Shown here: positions 30,074 through 41,474 of the stretch, in pieces
How positions within the stretch are numbered: position 1 is the stretch's first letter
How the letters are laid out: each line of letters starts with the position of its first letter
Assembly (NCBI GenBank): GCA_033063855.1
Contig: CP093831.1
Span: 24,056,001 to 24,120,000, forward strand
Origin: Smittia aterrima
Lineage: Eukaryota > Arthropoda > Insecta > Diptera > Chironomidae
Reading direction: 5' to 3'
Length of the DNA: 64,000 nucleotides
Made by a program: the position numbers and the translations under genes
Notes under the pieces: model-generated
What the model was told of the DNA's origin: nothing
Database searches by the model: none
Seen by the model: only the letters and a program-made list of their open reading frames with translations

Positions 30074-30767
30074 TTATTCAGTTGCCAAAACAATTTTCTC
30101 ATCTCCCGGATGATTGAAGCCTGTGGTCATCAAGCCCAAATGCTCGTACTGGACACCGGGAATATTGAGCATCGCCTTTCTAATAAAGTCTTTAACTTCG
30201 CAAGTCGAGGATGCATTTACCTCGACTGTAATCCTCATTCAATTTGTGCCAGTCATTGCTTGTAATTTCACTTTGCACACCAGGCGGGCAAATCATCTTC
30301 ATCGAAGACTCGATTGGATTCATTAATGGATTGTTGATGCCAACGAAAGCGACTCCAACATTGTTTGTACGAACAATTAATATTTTAAAGAATTGAGCTG
30401 GAACCGGCAATCTTCATTCATCCAATAAGATTTCTGTTTTAACGCCGTTAGCGTTTTCAAGTTTCATTGTTGCCAAAGTTCCCGTGTAGACTTCTAAGTT
30501 AGCTCCACCAAACGCAGCTCTATTGCGAGTTATAAATTCAAGATCCTCCCAATTTCCTGTTTAATAATCTTTCCCATCATTGACTGGGACAAATTGAACG
30601 AGGATTAAATTCGTTACAGTCGAGGATACATTTACGCTTGCGAAGTTAAAGATTTCATTACAAAGACGAAACTTAATATTACCGGAATCCAATACCAGAA
30701 CTTGGGCTTGATGACCACAGACTTCAATCTTCCAGGAGATAAGAAAATTGTTTTGGCAACTGAATAA
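30074..30767. pseudogene. Collapsed inverted pair of nuclease remnants, unit 2
   Basis: This is the counterpart of 7526-8186. The minus part (30074 to about 30559) has 3' nuclease sequence with a frame break near 30203 where the SRG-YIYACEV segment is disrupted. It extends further into the gene than in unit 1, with recognisable GVDLEVYTG-like sequence near 30480-30510. The plus part (30579-30767) again encodes the C-terminal IDW-to-ATE segment, interrupted by a stop and small insertion near 30606. Both are dead. Confidence 0.82.
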
Positions 30768-31072
30768 AAGAAAATAAAACTTTCCTACAGGAAGAATTAT
30801 TTTGCATTAAATATTTTATTGAAAAGAAAGAGTTGTTTGTAATAAAATTTATGAGACTATTCAGGTAATTAAAGAATTGTGAAAACTATTTGCAACAATT
30901 AGTCTTCAGGAAGAATATTTATTGAAAGTGATTTGCTAGAGAAAAAGAATCTCTAGGATATTTCAAATCAGTTCAATTGAAGACTTTTTTTATTATAAGT
31001 TTTAGTATAATATTAAGGTTGAAAGTTTCTTTTTAAAAATAAATAATTCTTAAATTGAAAAAGGTTAATTTT

Positions 31073-34000
31073 TTATTGATATAGACCAAAACTTTTTCCT
31101 TTGTCATTTATTTTCCTTATCGTTTCAGCGCTAAAATAAGTTTTGTAAACATTCAAAACAAATTTACTATTCCTATTAGCAAAACCATCGTGAAGATAAT
31201 GATTAAATGCAGTGAGCTTATTATAGTCTTCTTCAAGTAAATTACTTTTGAATTCTTCTTCGCTGTTGAAAAGATTCTTAAGATAATTCCACACGAATTC
31301 AAAGTTTTTCTCATTACTTGAACTAAAAGTAGCCATCAATGGAGTCATTCCCATAATATCTTTCGAGAGCACCATCTCTCTCAATTTTTTCGATGTTAAA
31401 TATTTCTCCAACAGACGAAGAACAGTTTTACCAGAATTGTCAATAATACTTCTCAGCGAAAATAAAATATTTCGACCGATCGCATCAAGATCAGTCAAAA
31501 TGCACTTGATCTCCTCGCTTGAAAAATGTTTCTCAATCTGTTGAATCAACAGCAAAACTTCATCGCGTTGTTGGTAAATTAACGCGTTTTTTAACAAATT
31601 TCCATTTAGACTTTTAGAATTTGTCTTAGAAGCGCAAGATGACAAGAAAAGTTGTCTAGTTTTAATACTTTTTAACGAATAAACCGGATGATTAAAGAAG
31701 TAAAGGAAATTATTTTTGTAATATTTTTGAAAAGCAAATGATAAAACTGATTCTTCTTTTTCGTTCACTTCAAAAAATAATTGTTCAATATCTTCTTGGT
31801 CTAACACATTTTGAGCGAAGGACAAAAGTTCTTTAACGAACTCAAAATTATTATTTTCGATTGCGAGAATCAGAACATTCTGATTTCGAAACTTTCCTAG
31901 CCAAAGCTTTTTCAAATCACTTTTCTTCATTGTCGCGTCTCCAACAGAAATCATTTTGATCGTGCTCATGAAACGACGTTCAACTGATTCGTAAAACAAA
32001 AATGAAAGATTTTCAATTGAAATGTATTCTTTGAAAATTCTTTTAACAATTTTTACTTTCTTGTGATTTTTAAGAATTAAGTTTTCAAATAATCCTTCAA
32101 AAAAGTTTCGAATCAATTTAAATCTTTCATTGGGTTCTGTTAAAACTTTTGAAAGAAGTTTGATAATCTCTTTTGCTCTTGGATTTTCTGATGAAACTTT
32201 TGTGATCCAGGAAAAATTGTTGAAGAAGAAATCGACGACAAAAAATTCTTCAAACTTTGGGTGAATAAACTGAAGTTGATCGGAACTATCTGTGCGCAAT
32301 AAGCCAAATCTGGCCAACTTTTCTGTGGGAAGTATTTCAGATTCAGCGAAGATCACTTCGTTTGAGAATTCATTTTCAAAAATATTTTCGACAGCTTTCT
32401 GTTGATGAAAAGCCATGACATCAGTTGAGTGAATAAAGAACTCTGCGATATCGTTCTCTGCTTCTGATTCTTTTCTAATGAAATTTTCAACTATTTTGTG
32501 AACAACCGTTTTGTAGATCAAATATAAATTCCAATAGAAACTACTTTCGATGTCTTTAGCAATATCTGCGAGAATGCCAATCATGATTGGAGTAGAGAAA
32601 TTAAAAATTTCTTGAAACTCGGACCCTCTCATGAAGTTATGTATTAAACTTAATTTCTTTTCCAACACTTCCCCATCTAATCCTTTTCGTTCCAAAATTT
32701 CCGTAATAAGCACTAGCTTAGCGCCGAGTCCTTCGATTGGTTCTAAAGAGAAAGAATGACATTTTAATAAGTTCTTCAACTCTTGATGAAGATGAGGTCG
32801 CGTTGATATCCAAAGTTGGTTTTTGCTCAGTTCTTGGATTGATTTGATTAGATTTAAATTGAATTGTTTGAAATTTGGACTGATCTCATCAAAGCCATCG
32901 AACAACAACACAACGGAGTTTGAATTGTATAATTCAGAGAAAACTTTTGCATCGAATCCTTTGATTCTTAGAATTTTTCACAAAGAAACTCGGAAACTTC
33001 CTCATTTGATTTAAAACTTTTCGTAATTTTTCCTTCTCTCTCGAAGGCACTCACAAACTTTCTAAGCTCAACATACTCAACCCAAAGTGATGAACAATTT
33101 TCTTTGATTTTCTTTGCCATCATTTTCATTTCTGTTGATTTTCCAACTCCTGGACTTCCACTCAGTAAAAGAATTTTATCTTCTCGAGCGGTATCGATTA
33201 GGACATTTTCTTGCACCGATCCGGGTTTATTCAATAAACCGCTCTTAACACCGTCGACATCAAGAAAAGATCGTTGGACATCAAAATATGGAACATTAGG
33301 CTCAATCTTTGTTCCGATCTTTAGATTTTCTGTGAGAAAGTCTTGCAAAGGAATCAGACGGAGAGCTTCAGAACGAGACGAAATAATTTTGTCAAGTGGA
33401 AGGGAAAATCCTTGAAAACTTACGAGAATTTTCATAAATTCCTCTTGAGTCTTTCGAATGAACTGAATCCAAGACTGTTTCATTTCGATCCTTGCAATTG
33501 AATCTGGTAAACTTGATTTGTGGCTATCAGATTGTATGATAACGATTCTCTTATTTATTTCCTTCGATCTTAAGCTTTCAAGAGCTTGCACAATCTTTTC
33601 ATCTTTTTCGTTCTCGCAATCGATTATCAGGATTGGTTTTAAATTGGAAGTCATTGCTTCAACTAATAAAATAAATATTTTATTCTTCATGATCGACTCG
33701 ACTTTCATGAAAATTAGTTTCGATGATTCACTGAACTGTTGATGAATCAATCTTATCGTTAATCGCGGACAATTTGATAAAATAAGAGAAATTTCGTTTT
33801 GATCAAAGTTGAAGTTCAAAGTTTTCTCCTCAAAGAAAACATGAGAAGCTTTCAATTTGCTTGTAACGTCGGTCTTCTGGTTAAGCTCTTCAACAAGATA
33901 TTTCGATACAATTAAGGAAGATTCATTTTCCAAATCAATCAAAGTTTTGTTCTCAAAAAACTCAAAGAGCTCAGAAAAATTTCTTCTTGCTTCGTCAACT

Positions 34001-34935
34001 TTCTGATTGCGCTTTAAGTTGAGCGCAAGTAAATGTGGAACTCGAACGATCAACTCTGAATGTCTGCTGCTCTTGCCATAAAGGAAAACAAGTCCAATAA
34101 TATTCTCCAGCGACTTCTTAGCTTCGCAGATTTTTAAGATTTCATCGAAACGATTCTTGACCTTGTCAGACTTTTCGTAAGGATTTGTGTCGTTGTGATA
34201 AAGAATTTCCATCGCAAAATGAGTCAGCTCGTGAATCAAATGTCCTAGAACTTCAAAGCGTTGGTTCCCTTCTAAATGCTGCGCTCCTATGAAAATGTCG
34301 CCTGCACGAGTGTAAGAAACTCCATGAACATTCTTCTCTGATGTTGGATCAATATTTTCAACAGAATTGTGGTTAAAACCGAAAATAATTTTTTTCAATT
34401 TACTGGAAAAGGCTGTGGTTTTTAAAATTGGTTCTAGCCACTTCACGCTGTTTAGTTCTTCGAACGTTCTGACCACAATTTGACTGAGTTTACTTCTAAG
34501 ACTGTCGACGGTATCGTGGCTCAACTTTGATTTGGAAAGCAACATCGACAGATGTTTCAAACTTGCGTCTTTGTGTAATTTCCTTCGAATTTGGTTCAAT
34601 CTAATTTTCGTACTTGTCTCAAGTGAATCGAATTCAACGTTGACATCTTCGCTTAATGCGAAAGTCAGTCCATGCGAGAGAAGAAGTTCGTAAATTTCAA
34701 TTTGTTTTGACTTCAAAATCTCCAATTCGTCGAGTTTTTCATTCTCTTCGTTGATTTCCAAAAGTTTCTTTTCACTTTTCTCGATCTCCACAATTTTTCG
34801 CAATGAGATGAATAAAACCGAGAACTCTCCATTGTTGATAGCTCGTTTCTCCCGAAAATTCTCAAATAAAAACTTTTTAACTTCACTGATTTCACATTTT
34901 ATAATACTTTCATTTAAATTATCGTCTGGACTCAT
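31073..34935 (-). pseudogene. NLR-like NACHT gene, copy C (1-bp frameshift)
   Basis: The gene has the full architecture of copy A. In the homopolymer at 32974-32978 it has five T where copy A has six, which shifts the frame right after EEVSEFLCEK, about 60 codons past Walker A; the frame stops at once. The second part, with Walker B and the ankyrin-like tail, is open to the TAA at 31073. It also has one extra codon in the tail (FQKYYKNNF in place of FRYSKNIF). A one-base homopolymer change can be an assembly error, so this copy may be intact in life. The pre-NACHT patch (FDVQRSFLDVDGVKSGLLNK) is the most different of the four. Confidence 0.78.
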
Positions 34936-35512
34936 GCTGAAGCTGTCTAATTCACGAATAAACAATTTTTGTGCTTATCACCCAAATAAATACATCAGAG
35001 ACTTCGTGGTTAGACTGCCACATAGTTGATATTAATTTAAAACATTCTCACGAATAATTTATCAGCCGCAAAGAAACTCGTGCTGTTCAATAGCTTTACA
35101 GTTTTCTTCTACGCAACCGTTTACGTTCTACGCTGGTCGTACAGCTGGTTAAACCATTAAACCAACCAAGGTTGACACCATATGATGCGCCGTCTCTAGT
35201 CACTGCATCCTCCCGAGGTTCATGTGTGTTGTTCCCTGAAAATAGTTCTAATGTGAACTGATCGTAAACTTTTTCATCTTTAATCTCGACCTTTGTTGAT
35301 GTTGTCCACGAATTTATGATTGAAATAGTTTATATTTCAATTGAATTTTTCTCCTGAAGTTTATTGTCTCAACTTAAACTGATTTGTTCTATGATAATCT
35401 TTTACTACAGCAACCAATTTCAACTGTCTTATTGCTGCAAAGAGTTTTTAAAAATATTTAAAGCAATTTTATTCTTCCTGCAGGAAAGTTTTATTTTCTT
35501 TCATTCAGTTGC
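34936..35512 (-). promoter_or_regulatory. Spacer between nuclease C and NACHT copy C
   Basis: Counterpart of 12393-12955; no gene. The nuclease 3' palindrome TTCCTGCAGGAA is at 35475-35486. An ATTAAACC insertion distinguishes the dyad region (about 35150-35165) from the other copies. Confidence 0.5.
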
Positions 35513-36748
35513 TTAAACAATTTTCTGATCTCTTGGAACATTGAAGCCTGTGGTCATCAATTTCAAGTTCTGGTATTGGAGACCGGGAATAAAAAGTTTC
35601 GTCTTTATAATGAAATCTTTAACTTCGCAAGCGTAAATGTAATCCTCGTTCAAGTTGTCCCAGTCAATGCTTGTAATTCTTCCTTGCACACCAGGCGAGC
35701 AAATGATCTCCATCGAAGACCTGATTGGATTCAAGAATGGATTGTTGATGCCAACGAAAGCGACTCCAACTTTGTTTTCACGATCAATAACAATTTTAAA
35801 GAATTGAGCTGGAACTGGCAATTTTCTTCCTTCCAAGAAGATTTTTTTTTCAATGCCAGTAGCGTTTTCAAGTTTCATTGTTGACAAAGTTCCCGTGTAG
35901 ACTTCTAAGTCAACTCCACCAAACGCAGCTCTCTTACGAGTTCGGTATTCAAGTTGCTCCCAATTTCCTTCGTTGAAGTATTTCCATTGAGGCGCCGCAT
36001 TAATGAAAGCGTAAGTGCTTCTCTGTTCGTTGACCGTGATGAAATCCATCTTTGCTGCTAAGTGACCCTTCGTGAAGTATCTGTCTTCAAAAATGTAACC
36101 ATCTTTGTTCAAAAGCTTTAAGAACGTTTCTTTCTGCTTATTGTATTTATATTTTTCATCCAAGTCCACTTGATCATAGAAATCTAATTTATGCCAGCCA
36201 GGAAATGGAAACTCTTTTGGAGCAACAAATTTAGCAGCTCCAAAGATGTTTGGCGTCATCACGTAATGAACGTAATGATTAGCACCGAGATCATGATCGT
36301 GACAGGAAGTGTAACTAGAAACGAAACGATCTTCAGCTATTTTGAATCCAACGTCGACTAAAACTCCATTTTCATGGCACTTGACTTCCGGTGCTCGTTG
36401 CTTTGCTTCGAATGTCGGCCAATAAGAATTGCAAATAAATTCATTCATGGTTTTGTCTCGTCTTTGTCCCCAAACCTTATAAGTGAATGTTTTCTCCCCG
36501 ACGCATGACACCTTGATCATTGTTGCACCGGGAACGATATTATTTTGAAATCTCGATGGACAGAAAATTTCAACGTGTTCTACTGTCTTGATCGTTAAAA
36601 TTCCTTCGTTGTCAACTGAATTGTAAAACTTTGCGAGTCCAGGTTGAAGAAGGATTGGCTGATTAAGGGAACTCATGTCTTTGTTGATGTCGATTGTGCA
36701 ATCAGCACTTGCACTGGCAATTATTGCGAGGAGAACTAATAACTTCAT
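35513..36748 (-). CDS. Secreted DNA/RNA non-specific endonuclease C
   Basis: This 411-residue Endonuclease_NS protein starts at ATG 36748 with the same signal peptide as copies A, B and D. The catalytic His is H229 in FTKGH, and the metal-site motif reads FNEGNWEQLE. It has a three-residue deletion (NRG) before YIYACEV and the same four-residue C-terminal truncation (stop after KIV) as copy A. Its N-terminal domain is diverged from copy A (IKTVEHVEIFCPSRFQ region) while the catalytic half is nearly the same. Its TATA box is at 36794-36801 in the shared inverted-repeat promoter. Confidence 0.87.
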   Translation of the reverse strand: MKLLVLLAIIASASADCTIDINKDMSSLNQPILLQPGLAKFYNSVDNEGILTIKTVEHVEIFCPSRFQNNIVPGATMIKVSCVGEKTFTYKVWGQRRDKTMNEFICNSYWPTFEAKQRAPEVKCHENGVLVDVGFKIAEDRFVSSYTSCHDHDLGANHYVHYVMTPNIFGAAKFVAPKEFPFPGWHKLDFYDQVDLDEKYKYNKQKETFLKLLNKDGYIFEDRYFTKGHLAAKMDFITVNEQRSTYAFINAAPQWKYFNEGNWEQLEYRTRKRAAFGGVDLEVYTGTLSTMKLENATGIEKKIFLEGRKLPVPAQFFKIVIDRENKVGVAFVGINNPFLNPIRSSMEIICSPGVQGRITSIDWDNLNEDYIYACEVKDFIIKTKLFIPGLQYQNLKLMTTGFNVPRDQKIV

Positions 36749-37478
36749 CTTGCGACTAAACCGAACTGATGTCTAACCGAACACTTTCGCAGATTTTTAT
36801 ACTTTTTCTGAGAAAAGAATAAATTCTTTTAATCAATCCAATTAAAAAGAAGCGCATGGAGATTATTTTGGGGGTTTTTTTCTTGGTTTTTTTTTTAAGA
36901 TTAATTAAAATGAAAGAAGATTTTTTTAATCAAAAAAAAAACCAAGAGAGAGAAATAGATTTCATGAATTAGCACAAGTTGATCAACACACGCCTCTAAC
37001 TGATAACAAGAAGATGATTCAGCGCGCTCTATCTGTCGGAAAATTCACACTGACACTAATCATTGAATCATTTTTATTGAAGTAAGTTTTATTCGAGCCT
37101 TGAGATGAATTTGCATGTGATCACGAGGATCAAGCTTAGTTTTAAATATTTTGTTTACGTATCGCAATAAGTTTCAGCGTGATATAAATTTTCCGACGTG
37201 TAGAACGGACTTAATCTTTCTTTTCTTGTTATCAATTAGGGGCGTGTCTTGATTGAAGTCATCAAATCCATTTCTGTCTCTGTTTTTTTTCTGATTAAAA
37301 AATCTTCTTTCATTTTAATTAATCTTATCTAAGAAAAAAAAACCCAAGAAAAACCCCCAAAATAATCTCCATGCGCTTCTTTTTATTGGATTTTTTAAGA
37401 GAATTCTTTCTTTTCTCAGAAAAAGTATAAAAATCGGCGAAAGTGTTTGGTTAGACATCAGTTCGGTTTAGTCGCAAG
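36749..37478. promoter_or_regulatory. Inverted-repeat divergent promoter, unit 2
   Basis: Counterpart of 14189-14920, with mirror-image halves. The TATA boxes are at 36794-36801 (minus) and 37426-37433 (plus), and the plus initiator-like ACATCAGTTC precedes the ATG at 37479. No gene is inside. Confidence 0.72.
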
Positions 37479-38629
37479 ATGAAGTTATTAGTTCTCCTCG
37501 CAATAATTGCCAGTGCAAGTGCTGATTGCACACTCGACATCAACAAAGACATGGCTTCTCCTTATCAGCCAATCCTTCTTCGACCTGGATCCGCAAATTT
37601 CCTGTTCCCAAGGATTTAAACATGATGGCCAAACAACATTGATCGAGGTGTCAAACAAGTTTAAGCGTCTAGTGAATGGTCAGGTACATGAAAAATTCAT
37701 GAATGAATTTATTTGCTATGATTGGCCATCCATTAAAGCAAAGCAACAAACACCGACAGTCAATTGCCATAGGAATGGAGTTTTGGTCGACGTTGGATTC
37801 AAAGTGGCAGAAAATCGTTTCGTTTCTAGTTACACTTCCTGCCTGTTCTTGCTGCTAATTATTACGTTCATTCCGTGATGACGCCAAACATCTTTGGAGC
37901 TGCTACATTTGTTGCTCCAAATATATTTCCATTCCCTGGCTGGAGAAAGAAAAGCTTTTATGGTCAAATGGACAAGGAGCGAGATTATAAATTCGATTGG
38001 CGTTCGTGAAGCTTTTAAACAAGGATGATTACATTTCTGTAAATAGCTGCTTCATGAAAGGCCACTTAGCAGCAAAGAAAGAATTCATCACGGTCAACGA
38101 ACAGAGAAGCACTTACGAATTCATTAATACTCAATGGAAATACTTCAACAAAGGAAATTGGGAGCAAATCGAATTTATAACTCGTAAAATAGCTGAGGCT
38201 GGTGGAGTTGACTTAGATGTCTACACAGGAACTTTGGGAGTTATGAGAGTTGAGGACGATCACTGCATTAAAAAGGAAATCTTCTTGGAAACAGGAAAAT
38301 TGCCAGTTCCAGCTCAATTTTTCAAAATTGTTATTGATCGTATTCATAATGAAGGAGTCGTTTTCCTTAGCATCAACAATCCTTACTTGAATCCAATCAC
38401 TTTGTGGATGGAGATGGTTTGCCCGAATAAGCAAGAAAGAATTCAAGGCATTGACTGGAAAAATCTGAACGAGAATTTCAGTCGAGGATACATTTACGCT
38501 TGTGAAGTTGAAATTTTTATTAGAGAGACGGATTTTATTATTCCCGCTCTCCAGAACCAGAATTTGGACTTGATGACCACAGGCTTCAATCTTCCAGGAG
38601 AAAATAAATTTGTTCTGGCAACTGAATAA
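37479..38629 (+). pseudogene. Nuclease pseudogene (plus strand, unit 2)
   Basis: The ATG and signal peptide are intact, but about 90 bp are missing after PILLRPGSA, removing the N-terminal KFYNSVDNEG-type segment and breaking the frame. A five-base deletion near 37842 (TSC-LF) and another near 38003 break it again. The last part from about 38003 is open to TAA 38629 and retains the catalytic MKGHLAAKK and FNKGNWEQIE motifs. At least three lesions make it a pseudogene. Its protein sequence is the most diverged of the family, so it is an older paralogue rather than a recent copy. Confidence 0.85.
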
Positions 38630-39654
38630 GAAAAAATAAAACTTTCCTGCAGAAAGAATTAAAATTGCATTAAATGTTTTATTGTAGGTTGAAAGATCTT
38701 TTCCGACTGCATGAAATAAATTATATGTTTGTCATAAACTAATTAAATTTATGAGACTATTTAGGATTGTGAAAACTATTTGCAACAATTAGTCTTCAGG
38801 TCTAAAAAACTGCAAAATATGAAAAAGCACATTAAAAGGAAAGCACACGAAACTGAAAGTTAGAACTTTTTTTTTAATCAAAATTGTCTACAAAAACTTT
38901 TTTCAAAAATCGATAAATAAATGAAATTTGTAAAACCTAGATACGTAGAGCAGAGAATGATGAATAGATACACTTTTTTTTTCACTTATTAAAAGTTTGT
39001 CCTATTACTTTATAAAAAAATAAATAAACGGATTTGTTTGCTTAATTTCAGTAGTTAAAACGCAACTCGATGTAATGTGAGGTCAAGTTTTCCAACTTGT
39101 AATTAGGACCATCAAAAAAATCATTTGGATACAGTGCTCAATGTTTAATGGATACACTTTTGAATTTCGCACAGCTGTAATTTGAGCAAAATCATAGACA
39201 ACAAAAACTAGAGCGTCAATGGTTTTATATGAAAAAAAAACTCAGTTTGTGTTGTCTACTTTAAAATTTATCTATGACGAGATGAATTCATTTTATACAA
39301 AATTCTTGAAATTACCAATAAAAATAAATTATCGAATAAAATTTATTTCAATTAAATTATTCAATGATTAGTGTCAATCCGAATTTTCTGACAGATAGAA
39401 CGCACTGAATAATATTTTTCTTATCAGTCTGAGGCTCTAACTTTGAGGCATGATTTCTCTCTCTGGTTTTTTCTGATTAAAAAATCTTCTTTCATTTTAA
39501 TTAATCTTAAGAAAAAAACCCAAGAAAAACCCAAAAATAATTTCCAAGCGTTTTATTTTAATTGGATTGATTAAGAGAATTCATTCTTTTCTCAGAAAAA
39601 GTATAAAAGTCGGCGAAAGTGTTCAGTTAGACATCAGTTCGGTTTAGTCGCAAG
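38630..39654 (+). other. Spacer and promoter of nuclease D
   Basis: The first part is the pseudogene's 3' end with a damaged palindrome (TTCCTGCAGAAA). About 700 bp of AT-rich sequence without a gene follows. The last 180 bp is a nuclease promoter: the CCCAAGAAAAACCC tract, TATAAAAG at 39602-39609 and the ACATCAGTTC initiator-like site. Confidence 0.55.
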
Positions 39655-40896
39655 ATGAAGTTATTAGTTCTCCTCGCAATAATTGCCAGTGCAAGTGCTG
39701 ATTGCACAGTCGACATCAACAACGACATGGGTTATCCTTATCAGCCAATCCTTCTTCAGCCCGGACTCGCAAAGTTTTATAATTCAGTTGACAACGAAGG
39801 AATCTTAAAGTTCAAGTTAGGAGAACACGTCGAAATTTTCTGTTCATCGGGATTTCAAAATGAAATCGCTCCCGGCGAGAAGTTGATCGACGTGTCATGC
39901 GTCGGGGACAAAACATTCACTTATCAGGTTAATGGACAAAATCGAGAAAAAACCATGAACGAATTTATTTGCAATGATTGGTCCACCTACGAAACAAGGC
40001 GACAAAGGTGGCCATACATTTGCAATAGGAGTGGAATTTTAGTCGACGTTGGATTCAATGTGACTGAAAATCGTTTCGTTTCTAGTTACACTTCCTGTCA
40101 CAATCCTCTTATTGCTGCTAATTATTACGTTCATTCCGTGATGACGCCAAACATCTTTGGAGCTGCTAAAACTGCTAAAGACGAGTTTCCATTTCCTGGC
40201 TGGACTAAAGGAGGTTTTTATGATCAAGTGGATTTGCAGCGAGATTATGGTTTCGAGTGGCAGAAGAGTAGGTTCATGAAGCTTTTGAACAAGGATCATT
40301 ACATTTCTGCAGGAAGATTCTTTGCGAAAGGTCACTTAGCACCTAAAAATGAATTCATCGCGATCAACGAACAGAGAAGCACTTACGCTTTCATTAATGC
40401 GGCGCCTCAATGGCAAAACTTTAAAACAGGAAATTGGAAGGATTTCGAAGTCCGAACTCGTAATAGAGCTGTGTTTGGTGGAGTTGACTTAGAAGTCTAC
40501 ACGGGAATTTGGCGATTACTGAGAGTTGAGGACGCTAATTGCACTAAAAAACGAGTTATACTGGAAGAAAGAAAATTGCCAGTTCCAGCTCAATTCTTTA
40601 AAATATTAATTGATCGTACGAACAATGTTGGAGTTGTTTTCCTTAGCATCAACAATCCTTACTTGACTCCAATCGAGTCTTCGATGGAGATGATTTGCCC
40701 GCCTGGTGTGCAAGGAAAAATTAAAAGCATCGACTGGGACAAATTGAACGAGATTTTGAGTCGAGGATACATTTACGCTTGTGAAGTTGAAGATTTTTTA
40801 AAAAAGTCAGATTACTTTATTCCCGGTCTCCAATACCAGAACTTGGGCTTGATGACCACAGGCTTCGATGATCCAAGAGATCAGAATATTGTTTAA
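39655..40896 (+). CDS. Secreted DNA/RNA non-specific endonuclease D
   Basis: This 413-residue Endonuclease_NS protein is almost identical to copy B in its N-terminal domain and catalytic half. The catalytic His is H227 in FAKGH; the metal-site motif reads FKTGNWKDFE, in which the usual Asn after Phe is Lys. If that Asn is the Mg ligand, activity could be lowered or lost. The C-terminus stops after IV, as in copies A and C, four residues early. NACHT copy D follows 578 bp downstream on the same strand. Confidence 0.86.
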   Translation: MKLLVLLAIIASASADCTVDINNDMGYPYQPILLQPGLAKFYNSVDNEGILKFKLGEHVEIFCSSGFQNEIAPGEKLIDVSCVGDKTFTYQVNGQNREKTMNEFICNDWSTYETRRQRWPYICNRSGILVDVGFNVTENRFVSSYTSCHNPLIAANYYVHSVMTPNIFGAAKTAKDEFPFPGWTKGGFYDQVDLQRDYGFEWQKSRFMKLLNKDHYISAGRFFAKGHLAPKNEFIAINEQRSTYAFINAAPQWQNFKTGNWKDFEVRTRNRAVFGGVDLEVYTGIWRLLRVEDANCTKKRVILEERKLPVPAQFFKILIDRTNNVGVVFLSINNPYLTPIESSMEMICPPGVQGKIKSIDWDKLNEILSRGYIYACEVEDFLKKSDYFIPGLQYQNLGLMTTGFDDPRDQNIV

Positions 40897-41474
40897 GCAA
40901 CTGAATAAAAAAAAAATAAAACTTTCCTGCAGGAAGAATTAAATTGCTTTAAATATTTTTCAAAACTATTTGCAGCATTCATGTAAAAAATTAATTCAAA
41001 CCGGTTGCTGTAGTAAAAGATTATCATAGAAAAAATCAGTTTAGGTGGAGACAATAAACTTCAGGAGAAAAAATCAATTTAAATATAAACTATTTCAATC
41101 ATAAATTCGTGGACAACATCAACAAAGGTCGAGATTAAAGATGAAAAAGTTTACGATCAGTTCACATTAGAACTATTTTCAGGGAACAACACACATGAAC
41201 CTCGGGAGGATGCAGTGATCAGTGACGGCGCATCATATGGTGTCAACCTTGGTTGGTTTAACCAGCTGTACGACCTGCGTAGAACGTAAACGGCTGCGTA
41301 GAAGAAAACTGTAAAGCTATCGAACAGCACGAGTTACTTTGTGGCTGATGAATTATTCGTGAGAATGTTTTAAATTAATATCAACTATGTGGCAGTCTAA
41401 CCACGAAGTCTCTGATGTATTTATTTGGGTGATAAGCACAAAAATTGTTTATTCGTGAATTAGACAGCTTCAGC
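40897..41474 (+). promoter_or_regulatory. Spacer between nuclease D and NACHT copy D
   Basis: Counterpart of 16172-16741, no gene. The nuclease 3' palindrome TTCCTGCAGGAA is at 40924-40935. Confidence 0.5.

Noticed and set aside
32960..32990. Programmed -1 frameshift at the T run in NACHT copy C
   Set aside because: The other copies have one more base and an open frame, so loss of a base or an assembly error is more likely than programmed shifting.
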